Counted from the first letter of the stretch, positions 20,264 through 34,163 are shown. The stretch is DNA of 64,000 nucleotides from Hevea brasiliensis (GCF_030052815.1 NC_079505.1:27482843-27546842), one strand, 5' to 3'. The notes: a model not told the origin generated them from the sequence alone. Numbers and translations: made by a program.

Positions 20264-23200
20264 TGTCACACCCTACCCCTCTGTAAGGCATAACATGATC
20301 CCGTAGTATAGCTAATGAATTACCAACTTCGTCTACTGATAACCCATTAAATACACTACAAGGGATTTTAAAACTTTTCTCACTTCTTTTTATAGTGGTG
20401 AGCACTATTTATAGGTGTTAAAAACCTTTTTGAACTGAAGTAAAACAGCTAACACACTTGGACTATTAATAATTTCTGTAAAAATTTTGGCAGAGTGCCA
20501 TCTGTATTTTGGACAAAACAGTTCTTCATAAACCTGTAAAAAGCACTTCAATATTTTTCTCAATCTCAAACTCCAACATAATTCAACACAATACGTTTTT
20601 CAACTCAAATCCACAATAATTTTTCAAAGACTGAGATTAAAGAAATACAGTACAAATTTTACAAGCCAAAATAACTCATCATTTACTTTACAACTTCAAT
20701 GTACAATTTTAATTTACAACTGCTCAAAACCAAGAACAATATATATACATACAGTGAACATACATTACAGTACGAAATGCAAAATGTGGTATACTCAATA
20801 TACCCGATGATCTCTCAATGTAGTACTAGCAGCCTAGTCTGCTGCCCTGTCGGTCTGTCTACCTGCGACAGCAATGAAAAGCTATCGCTGAGTAAAATTT
20901 ACTCAGTGGTGCACAATAACATTTGAAATGTGATATATATAAATCTTTTATTGACAATTCACAAATCAAATAGTTCGCAAAATTTACAAAGTTCATATAA
21001 TACAAATTTGATCAAATAACTGAGTAACACAATTTTGCCAATCAATAACACAATTTGATCAAATAACTGAATAACATAGTTTTGCCCATCAATAACACAA
21101 TTTGATCAAATAACTGAATAATACAGTGTTGCCCATCAATAACACAATTTGATCAAATAACTGAATAATACAGTGTTGCCCATCAATAACACAATTTAAG
21201 CCATGACATAATTTTTCCATACATGCCGTGCTGTACACCACGACAAGACACACTCACCCCAATAATCGAAATCAATGAGGGAGGAAGCTAGCTGAATAAT
21301 GAGTACTCATCCACACTCACCTCAGACTGGGAAGTTAAAGAGGGAGGAATATAATCACACTCACCCCAGACTGATAAGTCAAAGAGGGAGGAATATATCA
21401 CACTCACCCCATAAAAGGAGGAGGAACATGGTAACAGTGTCATGCTAAGTGTGAATCAAAACAATTTCAAATCATAATATTTCATATAAACCATAAATCA
21501 CATTTTATCTCAAAATTTCCATTTGCAAAGTTGGCAACACAATAATTTCCAAATAATATTCCCAAAACCAAAGCAATAAAAAATTATTCATAACTCATTT
21601 CTCCAAATAAATTTGCTAATAAAAGCAGTGAATATAAAAGTATTGTGCACGGACACAATTTAAAACTATAATGTTCAATTAAATTTTTAAGTAGAAAATG
21701 AGAAGTCAAAATTATTGTGCACACACACAATTTAAAACAATAACGTACAAATAATCATAATTTATTTCAATTGAAAATTTCAAAAGAAATAAATATTGTG
21801 CACAAACCTCTGATAACTGTCTCCTGGCCTTGACTCAGTGTTTCCTTCCCTTTCCCTGAGTCTTTGCTAACTGAGAAACACAATTTGAAGTATTTCAGTA
21901 CTTAATTAAACTGTCTTTAACGATAATGTCTGATAAGTAATTCACTGAATGCTATTATTTGCTTAGTCAACCTAATACGTCGACCCTCGATGCGTTCTAA
22001 GTAAATTAGGTTTTAATGTTACTAATATGTCACATTCGATAGTCTTTTAGGGTTGGTACATATTACCAAATTCATTTCCATGTATCTTGCATTTTCTTGC
22101 AATTTGCTAGATTCCGGGATACTAGTTTGACCTAGCCGGACGACCTAGTTCTCTCGGTTTTCGGGTTTTGATCAAAACTACAAACTTGTAGATCTATGTC
22201 TCATTGCACACGGGGCGAAATTTTAGGTCATTCTGAGTTATGTAGACCAAGTTATGGTCATTTTACTATTACTGGTCAAAATGCATCAAAATTGGTCACT
22301 TTAGGTCATTTTAGGTCAATTTCGGTTCGGCTAGTTTTTGGACCCGAATTTGTGCAAGCTGTTTGACCTGCTTATGGTCATTTCTGGGCTTTGGTGTCTT
22401 CATAAGACTTGTAGATATAGGTCTTAACTATTCATGGTCAAAAGTTTAGGTCAATTGGACCTGTTTTGAGTGAGTTATGGCCTAAAAACTAACTGCTGCC
22501 CAATTGGTAAATTTTCAGGCCTTACTTGCACTAATCCGAATTTGGTCATTTTTCAAGTTACCTTCCAAGCAGAATTTTGGCAAGCTTCCTTCATGAAAGT
22601 TGGAACATTTTGTGCCTAGTTTCACCTCCAATTGGTCTCATACCAATTGGAGCCACACACTTAAGGTTCTAAGCCCAAAACACAAACTGCCCTATTGCAT
22701 TTTATTCATACTCATCAAAGATCACCTTTAACCCTTACCAAACTTCACCTTCATGCCATTTCTGGTTTGTACCCTAACCTAAACATATTTCACAACATTT
22801 TATTGATCATTTTGGTAGCTTAAAATCACATTCAACATACACCATTAAGTGCAGAATTTGTCAAAATCAATTACAACAATTTAGTCTCCTATTCATGCTC
22901 ATTTACATGTCCAACTTCACACCATCACACATATATCCAAACTGCCATCACAACTAACACAATTCAACATTAATATTCCATAATCCAAACATGAATTAAC
23001 ATCCTTATGGTTCACCTAACCAGGCTGTCGATTCATGCATTACATTCCCATAATTTCCAAGCATTCAAATTTCAATACACATTCACATATACTAAGTATA
23101 CATCACCCAAATAATTTCCTACACACATAAACATTTAATCAATCCTTTAATCCACCATATACAAGCAAAAATAAACTGCCCTTAAAGAGTTTTCATGGCT

Positions 23201-23576
23201 GCCAAAAATAAATATCTCCTTTAGAACATCAAACTCCAAAATTCTTCTCACAATTCAAGTACCCATAACCTCTTTACTAACTTTAATGAAGCACTAACCA
23301 AAAACTCAAACTTACCACTTTGGAAACTCTTCAAAATCTCTCCAAAACTTGGTCTTCTTGCTGCCTATCTACTGCCCAAGCTATGTAGAGCAACTTTAAT
23401 GAAGACAACTTGTGAAGATCATGGCTTGAAGGTGGTGTTTTTGCCCTTGCATGGTGGACACCATGGATGCTTCCATGGAAGAGAATTTCGGCTGGAATTT
23501 TAAGAAGTGAGGAAGAAGGTGATCTGCTGTCCAAATAAAGAGATAATGGTCCACTTTGATGGGTAAGTGGAGCACT
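20264..23576 (-). repeat. G3 solo LTR, 3' part
   Basis: Reverse complement of the inner and 3' part of a Tekay-type LTR. Contains the conserved CTGAGTA/TACTCAG hairpin (20888-20906), a 47-bp tandem repeat (21005-21197), and several copies of CACTCACC with GGGAGGAA between about 21245 and 21430. No gene. The last five bases (GCACT, 23572-23576) are the left target duplication of C3. Confidence 0.88.
21005..21197 (-). repeat. 47-bp tandem repeat in the G3 LTR
   Basis: About four copies of a 47-bp unit containing TTTGATCAAATAACTGA and TTGCCCATCAATAACACAA. The last two copies are almost identical; the first is diverged. Confidence 0.88.
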
Positions 23577-25681
23577 TGAAGGAACGGAAGCGTGAAAAAC
23601 ACAAGATTATACCATTGAATTCAAAAAAAATTTCGCCTAGGGTCACATGCACCATGCAAGATTTATTTTTATCTATTTGATTTCAATGATAAACAACATA
23701 TTAAAACTCTTTTAATATGTTTTTGGATCTGTATTTGCCATTTAAGATTTTAAAATTAATCAGATTAATTTTAGAACTCTAGATTAAATCAAGAACGATT
23801 ACATTAACCTCTTGATGCACCGCAAATGTCTCGCCTTTGAGATTCGTCTTCAGGACACCAAATGTTGTCCCTCTAGCTTGTCCACACCAAGAACACCTAT
23901 GGCAGCCCTTGAACAGCCTCTAAAGCTTTTTCTATTAATTAGAAATTCAAGTTCTGCCTTTTAAGAGATTAGAGATGTAAACAGGACACTAGAAACAATT
24001 TCTAGTGTTCTTAATTCAAGAGATTGATGGCTAATCTCTTTGAATTGATGAGAGATAAAGAGAAATAGCTGGAGAGGCTCAAAGTGGCGTGACAAATGAG
24101 AGGAGAGGCTGCTGGTTATTTTTTTTTTTCATAACCACACTTAAATAGCTAGGTTAACACATTAAACCCTAGCCACATGTCACCTTTTGATTAGCTCTAG
24201 GTTTAAGTGACCCAATCACATTGTGCCAAGTGTCAAACCTATATTTAATCTTGATTTTAATCATCTTACATGATTAAAAAAACATTTGGCAAGCTTATGT
24301 GTAATCCCATGTGTTACCATCTCATGGTGCCACATGTCACACTGTGAAATGACCAAAATGCCCCCGTTGTCTTAATTTTGAGTTCTTAACCCAAAATAAT
24401 TATTTTCTTCTTCTAATTAATTTATATCAAATATAAATTAATTAATTAATCTCTATTAATTAATTTCTCATCAATTAAATTCATATTTAAACACTTTAAA
24501 TATAAATTTAATTTATACTACACATCCAATAATCTAGATTTGGTTTCAAGTCATGCTAGGGACTTTGCAATTTAATTGCAAACCAAACCTATTTAATTAA
24601 TCAATTAAACTCTTTAATTAATTAATTAAATCATATTTAAATAGGTGATAACTTGTGTATGTGTGTGACTTACTAGGCTCATCACTAATTGGCAATGAGA
24701 CATGATATCAACTCTTAATATCATCAAAACTCTTTCTTACCATAAATGATTTCTCTAAATCATTTTATGAACCTCATAGACCATGGTTAACACCTAGCAT
24801 AGCATGCCATGGCCACCCAATTAGTAATAAGATTTACCTTAAATGAACCTATAATCATATGTTACCATGCACTAGAATCTCTCTACATAAAATCCCAACT
24901 CAAGCCGGAGTCATGGTTTATGTCAAAATACTTTTGCTATGTATATTTTTTTCTCTTTTAATTGCAGTTCTTGTTTATTAAGATTTTTCTCATCGTAAAC
25001 TCTTTCTCAATAAATCTATCTGTCTGCCAGAACTTGAAACATCAAGAACAATTAAATGAACATAGGATTTTATCTCTATTTACTTAGAGGAACAGATTCC
25101 ATCTTGATCAACACCTACCTCCATATATAACTAGTAGTAGCCAACACATGCCCATATACCCATACATAGTACAAGTATGAAAGCAGTATCAAACTCAAAC
25201 TACCTATATACAAGATAACTGTGCTATCTCAGGTCTAAAGATCATATGCATTGATATGATTTATGACAAAACATTGACAAGAGTAAACTCCATGTGCTTG
25301 TCATAAGTGTCACTGGTTCGGCCTACTTATCATTTATAATTGCCTATCATGTTTGTTATATGGCATGAGACTCACCATTCCATCTTATTTATATCTCATA
25401 TAAATAACTTGGGAACAAACATGAATACAATCTTTCTGGATAAGTCATGTCCTTATTATGAAGTATCCTCGATTGTGAACCTATTTATGATACTTTGTGC
25501 TAGAAATATTGTCACTCATATTCTTAACAACTTAAGAATAATATTTCTAACAAAATATCAATGGACCTTTTCTATTACACATAAATATATTATGTAAATG
25601 GAAAAGTAGAAATGCCTTTTATTAATAAAATTATGTACAAGATACATACTAAATGATATGCTCTAGGGCATACTACTAACA
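23577..25681 (-). repeat. C3 3' LTR (2105 bp)
   Basis: Runs from TGAAGGAACGG (reversed LTR end) to CTACTAACA (reversed LTR start). Highly similar to 31438-33549 with scattered small differences. Contains the 10-bp inverted repeat 23996-24018 and the decayed ABRE site 24329-24337, where CG became CA. No gene; the frame 25340-25597 is the shared LTR antisense frame. Confidence 0.94.
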
Positions 25682-25692
25682 ATCTCCCACTA
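25682..25692 (-). other. C3 polypurine tract
   Basis: ATCTCCCACTA, reverse complement of the TAGTGGGAGAT tract of C1 and C4, directly next to the 3' LTR. Confidence 0.85.
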
Positions 25693-25699
25693 GCACTAG

Positions 25700-27560
25700 A
25701 GCCATTCATTACAATATCTTAGACCTATCTTCTCAAGATGTCGGTCTAACTGAGTCTGTGACATAGGCTTAGTGAATGGATCACTAGATTTTCACCGATG
25801 CTATTTTCTGCATGGCTACATCGCCGCCCAACTATTTCTCCGATAATGTGGTAGCGCTTTCTATGTGTTTGGATTTCGGTGAGACCTTGGTTCCTTAGCT
25901 CAGATGATCGCTCTCCATTATTGTCACAAAGGTAGTGGAACCGCCGACTCAATGGAAGGAACTACTGTAAGTTCTCATCACGAACTTCTTTATCCAAATA
26001 GCCTTTTTTGCAAGATCTCGATGCAAAGAATATACTCAGCCTCAGTAGTGGAATCTGTAGTCGTGCTCTGTTTGGAACTCTTCCAACTGATTGCACCTCC
26101 ATTACAAATGAAAACATATCCAAAGGTAGACTTTCTATCATCGATATCTGATTGGAAGTCAGAATCAGTATAACCATCTAATTGCAAGTCTCCACCTCCA
26201 TAAATCAAGAATAAATCCTTAGTTCTTCTCAAGTACTTAAGGATATTCTTGACTGCTATCTAGTGTTCTAAACCTAGATTGGATTGATACCTGCTAGTCA
26301 AACTAATAAAGATATGCGATATCCGCCTAGTACACAACATTGCATACATTAAACTTCCAATAGCCGAAGCATATGGAATCCTGGCCATCTTATCTCTTTC
26401 TTCGGGTGTCTTTGGAGACATCTCTTTAGAAAGATGGATACCATGTCTTACTGGTAACAATTCTCTCTTGGAATCAAGCATGTTAAACCTCTTTAACACC
26501 TTTTCCAAGTATAGACTTTGGGATAAACCTATTATTCTTTTCGCTCTATCTCTATAGATGCGAATCCCAAGAATATAGGTTGCCTCCCCTAAGTCTTTCA
26601 TGGAGAATGTATTTGACAACCATACCTTTATAGTTGTCAACATACCGTGTCATTACCTATCAACAAGATGTCATCCACATATAAGACAAGGAAAGTGATA
26701 GCTCACACTAACCTTCTTATATACACATGGCTCATCCTCATTTTTTATAAAACCAAAGGATTTAATGGCTTCATCAAAACGGATGTTCCAACTCCTCGAA
26801 GCTTGTTTCAACCCATAAATGGATCGCTTTAGCTTGCATACCTTGGAACCATCTTGGGATTCAAATCCCCTAGGTTGTTCCATGAAAATGTTTTCTTCAA
26901 TGTATCCATTAAGAAAAGCTGTTTTGACATCCATCTGCCAAATCTCATAATCATAGTATGCAGCTATTGCTAATAAAATCCTAATTGATTTAAGCATGGC
27001 AACAAAGTAGAAAGTCTCCTCATAGTCTATTCCTTGCCTTTGGCGAAACCCTTTCGCTACTAGCCTTGCCTTATAGGTCTCTACCTTTCCATCGTAACCA
27101 ATTTTCTTCTTGAACACCCATTTGTTCCCTATAGGTACAATACCTTCAGATGGGTCAATAAGATCCCAAACTTGATTCTTATACATGGAATCAATCTCGG
27201 ATTTCATAGCATCAATCCATTTTAAAGAGTCTATATCTGATATAGCTTCTTCATAGGTAAGTGGATCATCTCCATGATCTACTTCTTCATGAGTAGACAA
27301 CTCTTGTTCTTCTTCATGAAGAAAACCATATCTCACCGGTGGGTGAGATACCTCGGTTGTTCTACGAGGAACAAATGTAGATGTTTCATCAATGGGTATA
27401 GGTTGACTAGATGGATTTATATCCATCTGATCTGTTGGTTGGTCAGAATTCTCCAATTCTAACTCTATTTGCCTTCCTTTGCCTCCTTCTTGAACAAACT
27501 GTTGTTCAAGAAATGTGGCATCTCTACTTATCACAACCTTTTGTGAAGTAGGCAAATAAA
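25700..27560 (-). pseudogene. pol: C3 reverse transcriptase and RNase H
   Basis: RNase H: frame 25990-26232 ([36 protein letters not shown]). RT: frame 26260-26643 ([32 protein letters not shown]) and the long frame 26671-27675, with WVFKKKIGYDGKVE, IWQMDVKTAFLNG and SIYGLKQASRSW. The catalytic YVDD is present in the DNA at about 26671-26690, but an indel just before it (after YKKVSV) shifts the frame. This is the longest surviving copia RT frame in the window (334 codons). Confidence 0.9.
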
Positions 27561-28420
27561 AATAATATCCGAAACTATCTTTTGGATATCCAACAAATTG
27601 ACCTTTTCTCGATCCGGTCTCCAATTTATCGTTGTTCACTTTTTGATATAAGTCGACAACCCCAAATCTTAACATGCTTTAGACTTGGTTTTCTTCCATG
27701 CCATATCTCATAAGGTGTGGAAGAAACTGATTTTGATGGAATCCTATTCGAATATACAAAGTCGATTCTAATGCAAATCCTCAAAAGAAGATTGGCATAT
27801 CAAGATAGCTCATCATACTACGCACCATATCCAATAGGGTACGATTTCTCCTTCGATACACCATTCAGTGGGCGCTCTGGAGGAGTCACCGAGAAACAAT
27901 GCCATGCTCTCTCAAGTATTCATCAAATTCAAGACTCAAATATTCACCTCCACGATCCGATCGAAGAGCTTTAATACTTTTTCCGCTTGATTTTCTACTT
28001 GATTTAAATTCCTTAAACTTTTCAAAGGATTCATGTTTGTATTTCATCAAATATAAATACCCAAACCTTGATTTATCATCAAGAAAGGTAATAAAATAAT
28101 GAAAGCCCTCTAGCCATTTCTTTAAACGGACCACATACATCACTATGTATTAATTCCAAAATATTTTCAGCTCTTAGCCCTTGTCCAACAAAGGGTGATC
28201 TAGTCATTTTGCCTTGAAGGCAAGATTCACAAGTTGGAGTAGGCTCAGAGCCCAATGAGGATAGAATCCACATTTTCTCCAATTTTGCAATCCTATCTTC
28301 TCGCAACATGACATAACCTTAAGTGCCAAATATATTTTGAACTTGAGTTGGTTTTCACAATGGCATTGTATTCTTTTAGATCACTTGCATTCAATTTGTG
28401 TTTGTCATTATTATCCAAAT
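27561..28420 (-). pseudogene. int: C3 integrase
   Basis: Read from high to low coordinates: frame 28079-28309 (CESCLQGK, ELIHSDVCGPF with the first catalytic Asp) and frame 27886-28143 (DDKSRFGYLYLMKY, SDRGGEYL with the second Asp). The catalytic Glu region (SERRNR) lies near 27850, where the frame is disrupted. The C-terminal LRFGVVDLYQK segment continues into the RT frame. Confidence 0.87.
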
Positions 28421-28770
28421 AATAAAGACCATCATTCATATAACTCAACCAACATATTTATTTCCAAAATAAATATTGCAAACATCATCTGTGAATCAAA
28501 TTCATAGCCATTTCTAGTCAAACTAGATATAGAAATGATGTTCTTAAAAGCATCAGTACATATAAAATATTATCCAAACACAAAACATGTCCAAACATGT
28601 AAAAGATTTAGATCCTATGGCTAAAGCTTCAACAGCTTGAGCCATTGCCAATCCGACTCTAATATCTTGAGAACGCAAGTCGCTACTATTTGCTAGTTCT
28701 CGCATATCATTAGAAATGTGAGAACTGCACCAATTTCTAAAACCCAAGTCAGAGATGAACTATGAGTATC
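28421..28770 (-). pseudogene. pro: C3 protease and GAG-pre-integrase segment
   Basis: Frames 28553-28747 and 28693-28896 cover the protease region (equivalent of C2 18431-18650). The catalytic DTSA of C2 is not readable: SSLTWVLEIGAV stands at the site. The segment matters because it shows that C3 belongs to the full-length subfamily. Confidence 0.78.
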
Positions 28771-29653
28771 ATCATAATCTAAATAACAAGATATGGACAT
28801 ACCTTCCAAAGGTGTATCCTTCTTGTCCTTCAGAGAAGCAAGATACTCAGGCGGTTCCTTTTCCAAAGGCCCATCCTTTTGGCAAAGTGGAAACACTTTC
28901 CTTTGCCTCCATCGCCTTTAGTCTTCCTTTTTGTTTAGCTATTTTCTTGGAAGGACCAGAATCTGAGGTTTCTTTTTCTTATTGCCCTTTTCTTGTTGGA
29001 CTTTCCAGCAGTAAGAAGATGCAACCAAAGCTACCTCTTTTCCTTTATTGCTCAGCATATTCTTTTGGGCAATAACCAGCATGTTGAGTAAACCAGCTAA
29101 GGTGCATTCTGTTTAGTCATATGGAAATTTGTCACAAAATTCCCAAAAGACTCGTGAAGGGATCAAGGATCAAATCCGCTTGTAGTTGGAAATCCATGTT
29201 GAAGTCAAGATGTTCCAACCGCTCAATCACCAATCATCTTGTGGACATGAGCCCCAACATTCTCGTCCCTCAGACATCCTCATACGGAATAGCCGTCTAG
29301 ATATCTCATACCTAGCATTCTCACGTGCTCACCATACAACTCTTGTAGGTGAAGGTAGATCTCACTCGCACTGCATGTTCTCATGTTGCTTCAGAACTCA
29401 TTACTCATGGAAGCAAGCATGTAACACTTAGCTCTCATATCATGCTCCTTCCACTTGTCCAAAGTTTCATGTTCCTCTTGTGTGGCCTCCGGAGGTAAGG
29501 GACCAGAACATTTGAATCTAGAACATATCCTATATGTTCAAGGTTCAGACAAGTTTCAAATTTCTTAGCCAATCGCATGATTAGGTCCTCACAACTCATG
29601 TGATCAAGTATGCTTGCAAGGATATTGGATGGTGGTGGTTGTTTTGTGCTCAT
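28771..29653 (-). pseudogene. gag: C3 gag
   Basis: ATG at 29653 (reverse) opens MSTKQPPPSNILASILDH, the natural gag start also seen in C4. The frame breaks within 73 codons and then runs through pieces matching the C1 and C2 gag to the zinc knuckle near 28850-28896 (FPLCQKDGPLEKEPPEY), which has lost its first Cys, its His and its last Cys relative to C2. Confidence 0.87.
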
Positions 29654-31423
29654 TTTTATCGTAAAATTAACGCAGAAAAACCAGATTAATTAGTAAATGT
29701 ATCATGTAATTAACCAAAATGATTATGGTCTTTTAATCAAATTGGTCCTCCCACTAACTTAGCGAATCCTACACTTCCAGAGTAGAAAACGGAAATCCTA
29801 GTTGGATGGATTTCTAGTGGGTGATTGAATTCTTATAATTCTATTGATCATCCTCAGGTACATCCATTATTGGAATTACAATAAACTATAAGTGAGCAAC
29901 TCCTTGCCCATCACATCTCATGTGAGGTTCAATCCTTTACCTAGCCCCTAATGCTCAAAATCTCAGGTACATCCATTATTGACTTATGTTGCATTAGTTA
30001 AGTTGATCCCATTGAGTCAGTAATTATGCAAATAATTTTAATGTCCTCAGGTACATCCAATATTGGCCACCAAACCATTTACATATTTACAACATCTCAT
30101 GCTTAACAATTATTCTTAAGAAAATCTCTTAAATTAATTGCATCTCATGCAACTATTTAAAATTTCTTAAAATAATTGCCCCAATGGAGGGCTTATGTTA
30201 TAATTACTTTAATTATAGCATTTCCAACTTAATCATTTGTTTGGAAGATTTTATAGCCATCCTTATTACTACTATTAAGGTCTCACTTTGCACATTATCC
30301 ATTTAGCATGCATATATCATATAATTGCATACATTCCCATACATCTCATGCATTCATGGATAAGCAGTAAATATGGTATGATCATGGACTTTCTAAGGGA
30401 TTCAATTCTGAGCCACCAAGAATTGAATCAGGGCATTCCTAGGTGCATTTCATTCATTCATTTTACAAGAGTTGCTGAAGGAGTACATAATCAACACTTG
30501 ATATTGAATTCCTCCCACCGTCCCACCAATGCTCTTGACCTCCTTGAACTTCTTGCAATCCAATATTACATAGTAATCCTTGGCATACCAAGGCGAATTT
30601 ACAAGAACTTAAATAAATGAAATTACAACCCAAAAATATTACAAACTTAATAATACATGCCCAAAATAAATTAAAATAAAATAATTAATTTACAATCCCA
30701 AAGAAACATAAAAGAAATAAATCCAATCACATTGGTCTTTTATAGTCCATGATCATCCATCATGCATATCACTATTTAACAATTAAATAAAACATACATA
30801 CTTAAATTAAATTGAATATCTCATATTCAACTTAAAAATCCAGATTTGAATATGATTCAAATAAATTTAAAAATTCAGATTTGAATCTCATTCAAACAAA
30901 TTTAAAAATTCAGATTTGAATCACATTCAAACAACTTTAAAAATTCAGATTTGAATCACATTCAAACATTTTTTAAAAAATCAGATTTGAATCACATTCA
31001 AATATTTTTTAAAAATCAGATCTGAATTTTATTGAATCAATTTTAAAAAATCAGATTTAAATATGATTCAAACAACTTTAAAAATTCAGATTTGAATCAC
31101 ATTCAAACAACTTTTAAAATTCAGATTTGAATCACATTCAAACAATTTTTAAAATTCTGATTTGAATCATAATTTAATTGTGTGATTAAAACTACTAATT
31201 AAACACTTTAATTAGTCAAAGAATAGGCCTTAGATCATACAACAATTGCAGAATTAAAAGCCAAACCTTGAACCACCCATGGAACCAATTTTGCCGCCAC
31301 CAATGGTGGCTTCACCATGTGTGCCGCCACACCTCTTGATCCAACCAGCAATGAATCAATCATCTCATGATCAAATCACACAATTAAATCATATAATCAA
31401 CAATCTAAATGGCAAATATAGTG
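29654..31423 (-). other. C3 untranslated leader
   Basis: About 1.77 kb between primer site and gag. From the 5' side it holds a GCCACCA/TGGTGGC palindrome (31294-31308), the tandem array (30835-31171) and three copies of the GATGTACCTGAG motif on the minus strand (30043-30067, 29961-29982, 29851-29873). The plus-strand frame 30288-30620 is antisense and not supported. Confidence 0.8.
30835..31171 (-). repeat. C3 leader tandem repeats
   Basis: About 9-10 copies of a 33-36-bp unit with core GATTTGAATCACATTCAAA on the plus strand. Same array as in C1 and C4. Units differ by a few bases and in the length of the A/T runs. Confidence 0.92.
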
Positions 31424-31435
31424 GCTCTGATACCA
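31424..31435 (-). other. C3 primer-binding site (initiator Met tRNA)
   Basis: GCTCTGATACCA is the exact reverse complement of TGGTATCAGAGC, two bases from the 5' LTR end at 31438. Confidence 0.92.
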
Positions 31436-31437
31436 AT

Positions 31438-33549
31438 TGAAGGAACGGAAGCGTGAAAAACACAAGATTATACCATTGAATTCAAAAAAATTTCGCCTAG
31501 GTTCACATGCACCATGCAAGATTTATTTTTATCTATTTGATTTCAATGATAAACAACATATTAAAACTCTTTTAATATGTTTTTGGATCTGTATTTTCCA
31601 TTTAAGATTTTAAAATTAATCAGATTAATTTTAGAACCCTAGATTAAATCAAGAACGATTACACTAACCTCTTGATGCAATCGCAAAGGTGTCTGCGCTT
31701 TGAGATTCATCTTCATGACACCAAATGTTGTCCCTCTAGCTTGTCCACACCAAGAACACCTATGGCAGCCCTTGAACAACCTCTAAAGCTTTTTCTATTA
31801 ATTAGAAATTCAAGTTCTGCCTTTTAAGAGATTAGAGATGTAAACAGGACACTAGAAACAATTTCTAGTGTTCTTAATTCAAGAGATTGATGGCTAATCT
31901 CTTTGAATTGATGAGAGATAAAGAGAAATAGCTGGAGAGGCTCAAAGTGGCGTGACAAATGAGAGGAGAGGCTGCTGGTTATTTTTTTTTTTTCATAACC
32001 ACACTTAAATAGCTATAGCTAAGTTAACACATTAAACCCTAGCCACATGTCACCTTTTGATTAGCTCTAGGTTTAAGTGACCCAATCACATTGTGCCAAG
32101 TGTCAAACCTATATTTAATCTTGATTTTAATCATCTTACATGATTAAAAACATATGGCAAGCTTATGTGTAATCCCATGTGTTACCATCTCATGGTGCCA
32201 CGTGTCACACTGTGAAATGACCAAAATGCCCCTGTGTCTTAATTTTGAGTTCTTAATCCAAAATAATTATTTTCTTCTTCTAATTAATTTATATCAAATA
32301 TAAATTAATTAATTAATCTCTATTAATTAATTTCTCATCAATTAAATTCATATTTAAACACTTTAAATATAAATTTAATTTATACTACACATCCAATAAT
32401 CTAGATTTGGTTTCAAGTCATGCTAGGGACTTTGCAATTTAATTGCAAACCAAACCTATTTAATTAATCAATTAAACTCTTTAATTAATTAATTAAATCA
32501 TATTTAAATAGGTGATAACTTGTGTATGTGTGTGACTTACTAGGCTCATCACTAATTGGCAATGAGACATGATATCAACTCTTAATATCATCAGAACTCT
32601 TTCTTACCATAAATGATTTCTCTAAATCATTTTATGAACCTCATAGACCATGGTTAACACCTAGCATAGCATGCCATGGCCACCCAATTAGTAATAAGAT
32701 TTACCTTAAATGAACCTATAATCATATGTTACCATGCACTAGAATCTCTCTGCATACAAAATCCCAACTCAAGCCGAGTCATGGTTTATGTCAAACTCCA
32801 TTTGCTATGAATATTATGTTCTCTTTTAATTCCATTCTTGATTAAAAGATTTTTCTCATCGTAAACTCTTTCTGAATAAATCTATCTGTCCTGCCAGGAA
32901 CTTGAAACATCAAGAACAATTAAATGAACATAGGATTTTATCTCTATTTACTTAGAGGAACAGATTCCATCTTGATCAACACCTACCTCCATATATAACT
33001 AGCAGGAGCCAACACATGCCCATATACCCATACATAGTACAAGTATGAAAGCAGTATCAAACTCAAACTACCTATATACAAGATAACTGTGCTATCTCAG
33101 GTCTAAAGATTATATGCACTGATATGATTTATGACAAAACATTGACAAGAGTAAACTCCATGTGCTTTTCATAAGTGTCACTGGTTCGGCCTACTTATCA
33201 TTTATAAGTGCCTATCATGTTTGTTATATGGCATGAGACTCACCATTCCATCTTATTTATATCTCATATAAATAACTTGGGAACAAACATGAATACAATC
33301 TTTCTAGATAAGTCATGTCCTTATTATGAAGTATCCTCGATTGTGAACCTATTTATGATACTTTGTGCTAGAAATATTATCACTCATATTCTTAACAACT
33401 TAAGAATAATATTTCTAACAAAATATCAATGGACCTTTTCTATTACACATAAATATATTATGTAAACGGAAAAGTAGAAATGCCTTTTATTAATAAAATT
33501 ATGTACAAGATACATACTAAATGATATGCTCTAGGGCATACTACTAACA
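31438..33549 (-). repeat. C3 5' LTR (2112 bp)
   Basis: Partner of 23577-25681. Carries an intact ABRE/G-box-type site (GCCACGTGT, 32197-32205) and the 10-bp inverted repeat 31849-31871. The plus-strand frame 33208-33465 is the shared antisense frame. GCACT follows at 33550-33554. Confidence 0.94.
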
Positions 33550-34163
33550 GCACTAACCTTAATCTAATATTAATTTAATATTAACTTTCATTTTCCCATC
33601 TTTAACTCTCCATTTTTGCTATTTACATTAGGTACCACTAATTTATTTTTTTATGACATTTTCCAAGTGTAATATCATTTATTTTTAATGGACATTTAGG
33701 TCAAAAGACAACTCGGGATGTCAAATGACCACAATGCCCATGTTCGGGTTGCATTCCCGATTTTTCGGTAACACTGGGTTTTTTCCATTTTTCGATTTCT
33801 CACTTATCTTTGTACTAATTAATTAATTTTTCTTTTATATTTCTATTGGTATTTGTACTTCAATTGATGTCTCTTTAAGTCCTAAAAATATTTTCTAGGG
33901 TTCCCCACGGTCCAGGGCTAGTCAACGGTCCACGCCGTGACTTCCCGGTGCTGTCACCCATCGCTAGGGTTCTCGGCTCGCTTAACTTGGTTACATTTCT
34001 TTTCTATTATTTTTCCTTTATTTTTCTTGTATTTTCTTTTCTTGTATTTCATTATTTTATGTCTTCTCACTCATATCAAAGTGTAGTTCTAGGCATCCTA
34101 GCTGTCCAGGCAACACTGGTCACCGGAACAGTAGAATGCACTACCGAACATAGGGGTGTTACA
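33550..34163 (-). repeat. G3 solo LTR, 5' part
   Basis: The start of the G3 LTR on the minus strand, beginning TGTAACACCCC at 34163. It contains the conserved block CCCTAGCGATGGGTGAC (reversed, near 33950-33970) that also occurs at 7578-7594 in G1. No gene; the frame 33948-34238 crosses the LTR boundary and is spurious. Confidence 0.88.

Larger units (their letters stand above)
23577..33549 (-). mobile_element. C3: full-length Ty1/copia element on the minus strand
   Basis: 9973 bp between GCACT target duplications (23572-23576 and 33550-33554). Minus-strand order: 5' LTR 31438-33549, primer site 31424-31435, leader with tandem repeats, gag, protease, integrase, RT, RNase H, purine tract 25682-25692, 3' LTR 23577-25681. 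It inserted into the G3 solo LTR. It keeps the protease segment deleted in C1 and C4. Coding regions are broken by many small indels. Confidence 0.94.
20264..34163 (-). mobile_element. G3: solo gypsy LTR, split by copia C3
   Basis: On the minus strand it starts TGTAACACC (at 34163) and ends GGTGTGACA (at 20264), flanked by AGATG duplications at 20259-20263 and 34164-34168. Removing C3 leaves about 3.9 kb with no gypsy coding sequence, so it is a solo LTR left by recombination between two LTRs. It is a relative of the G2, G1 and G5 LTRs, not the same copy type. Confidence 0.9.

Noticed and set aside
30288..30620. 110-codon frame in the C3 leader
   Set aside because: Antisense to C3; the matching C1 frame (11112-11306) is shorter and ends differently, and the C4 equivalent is broken.
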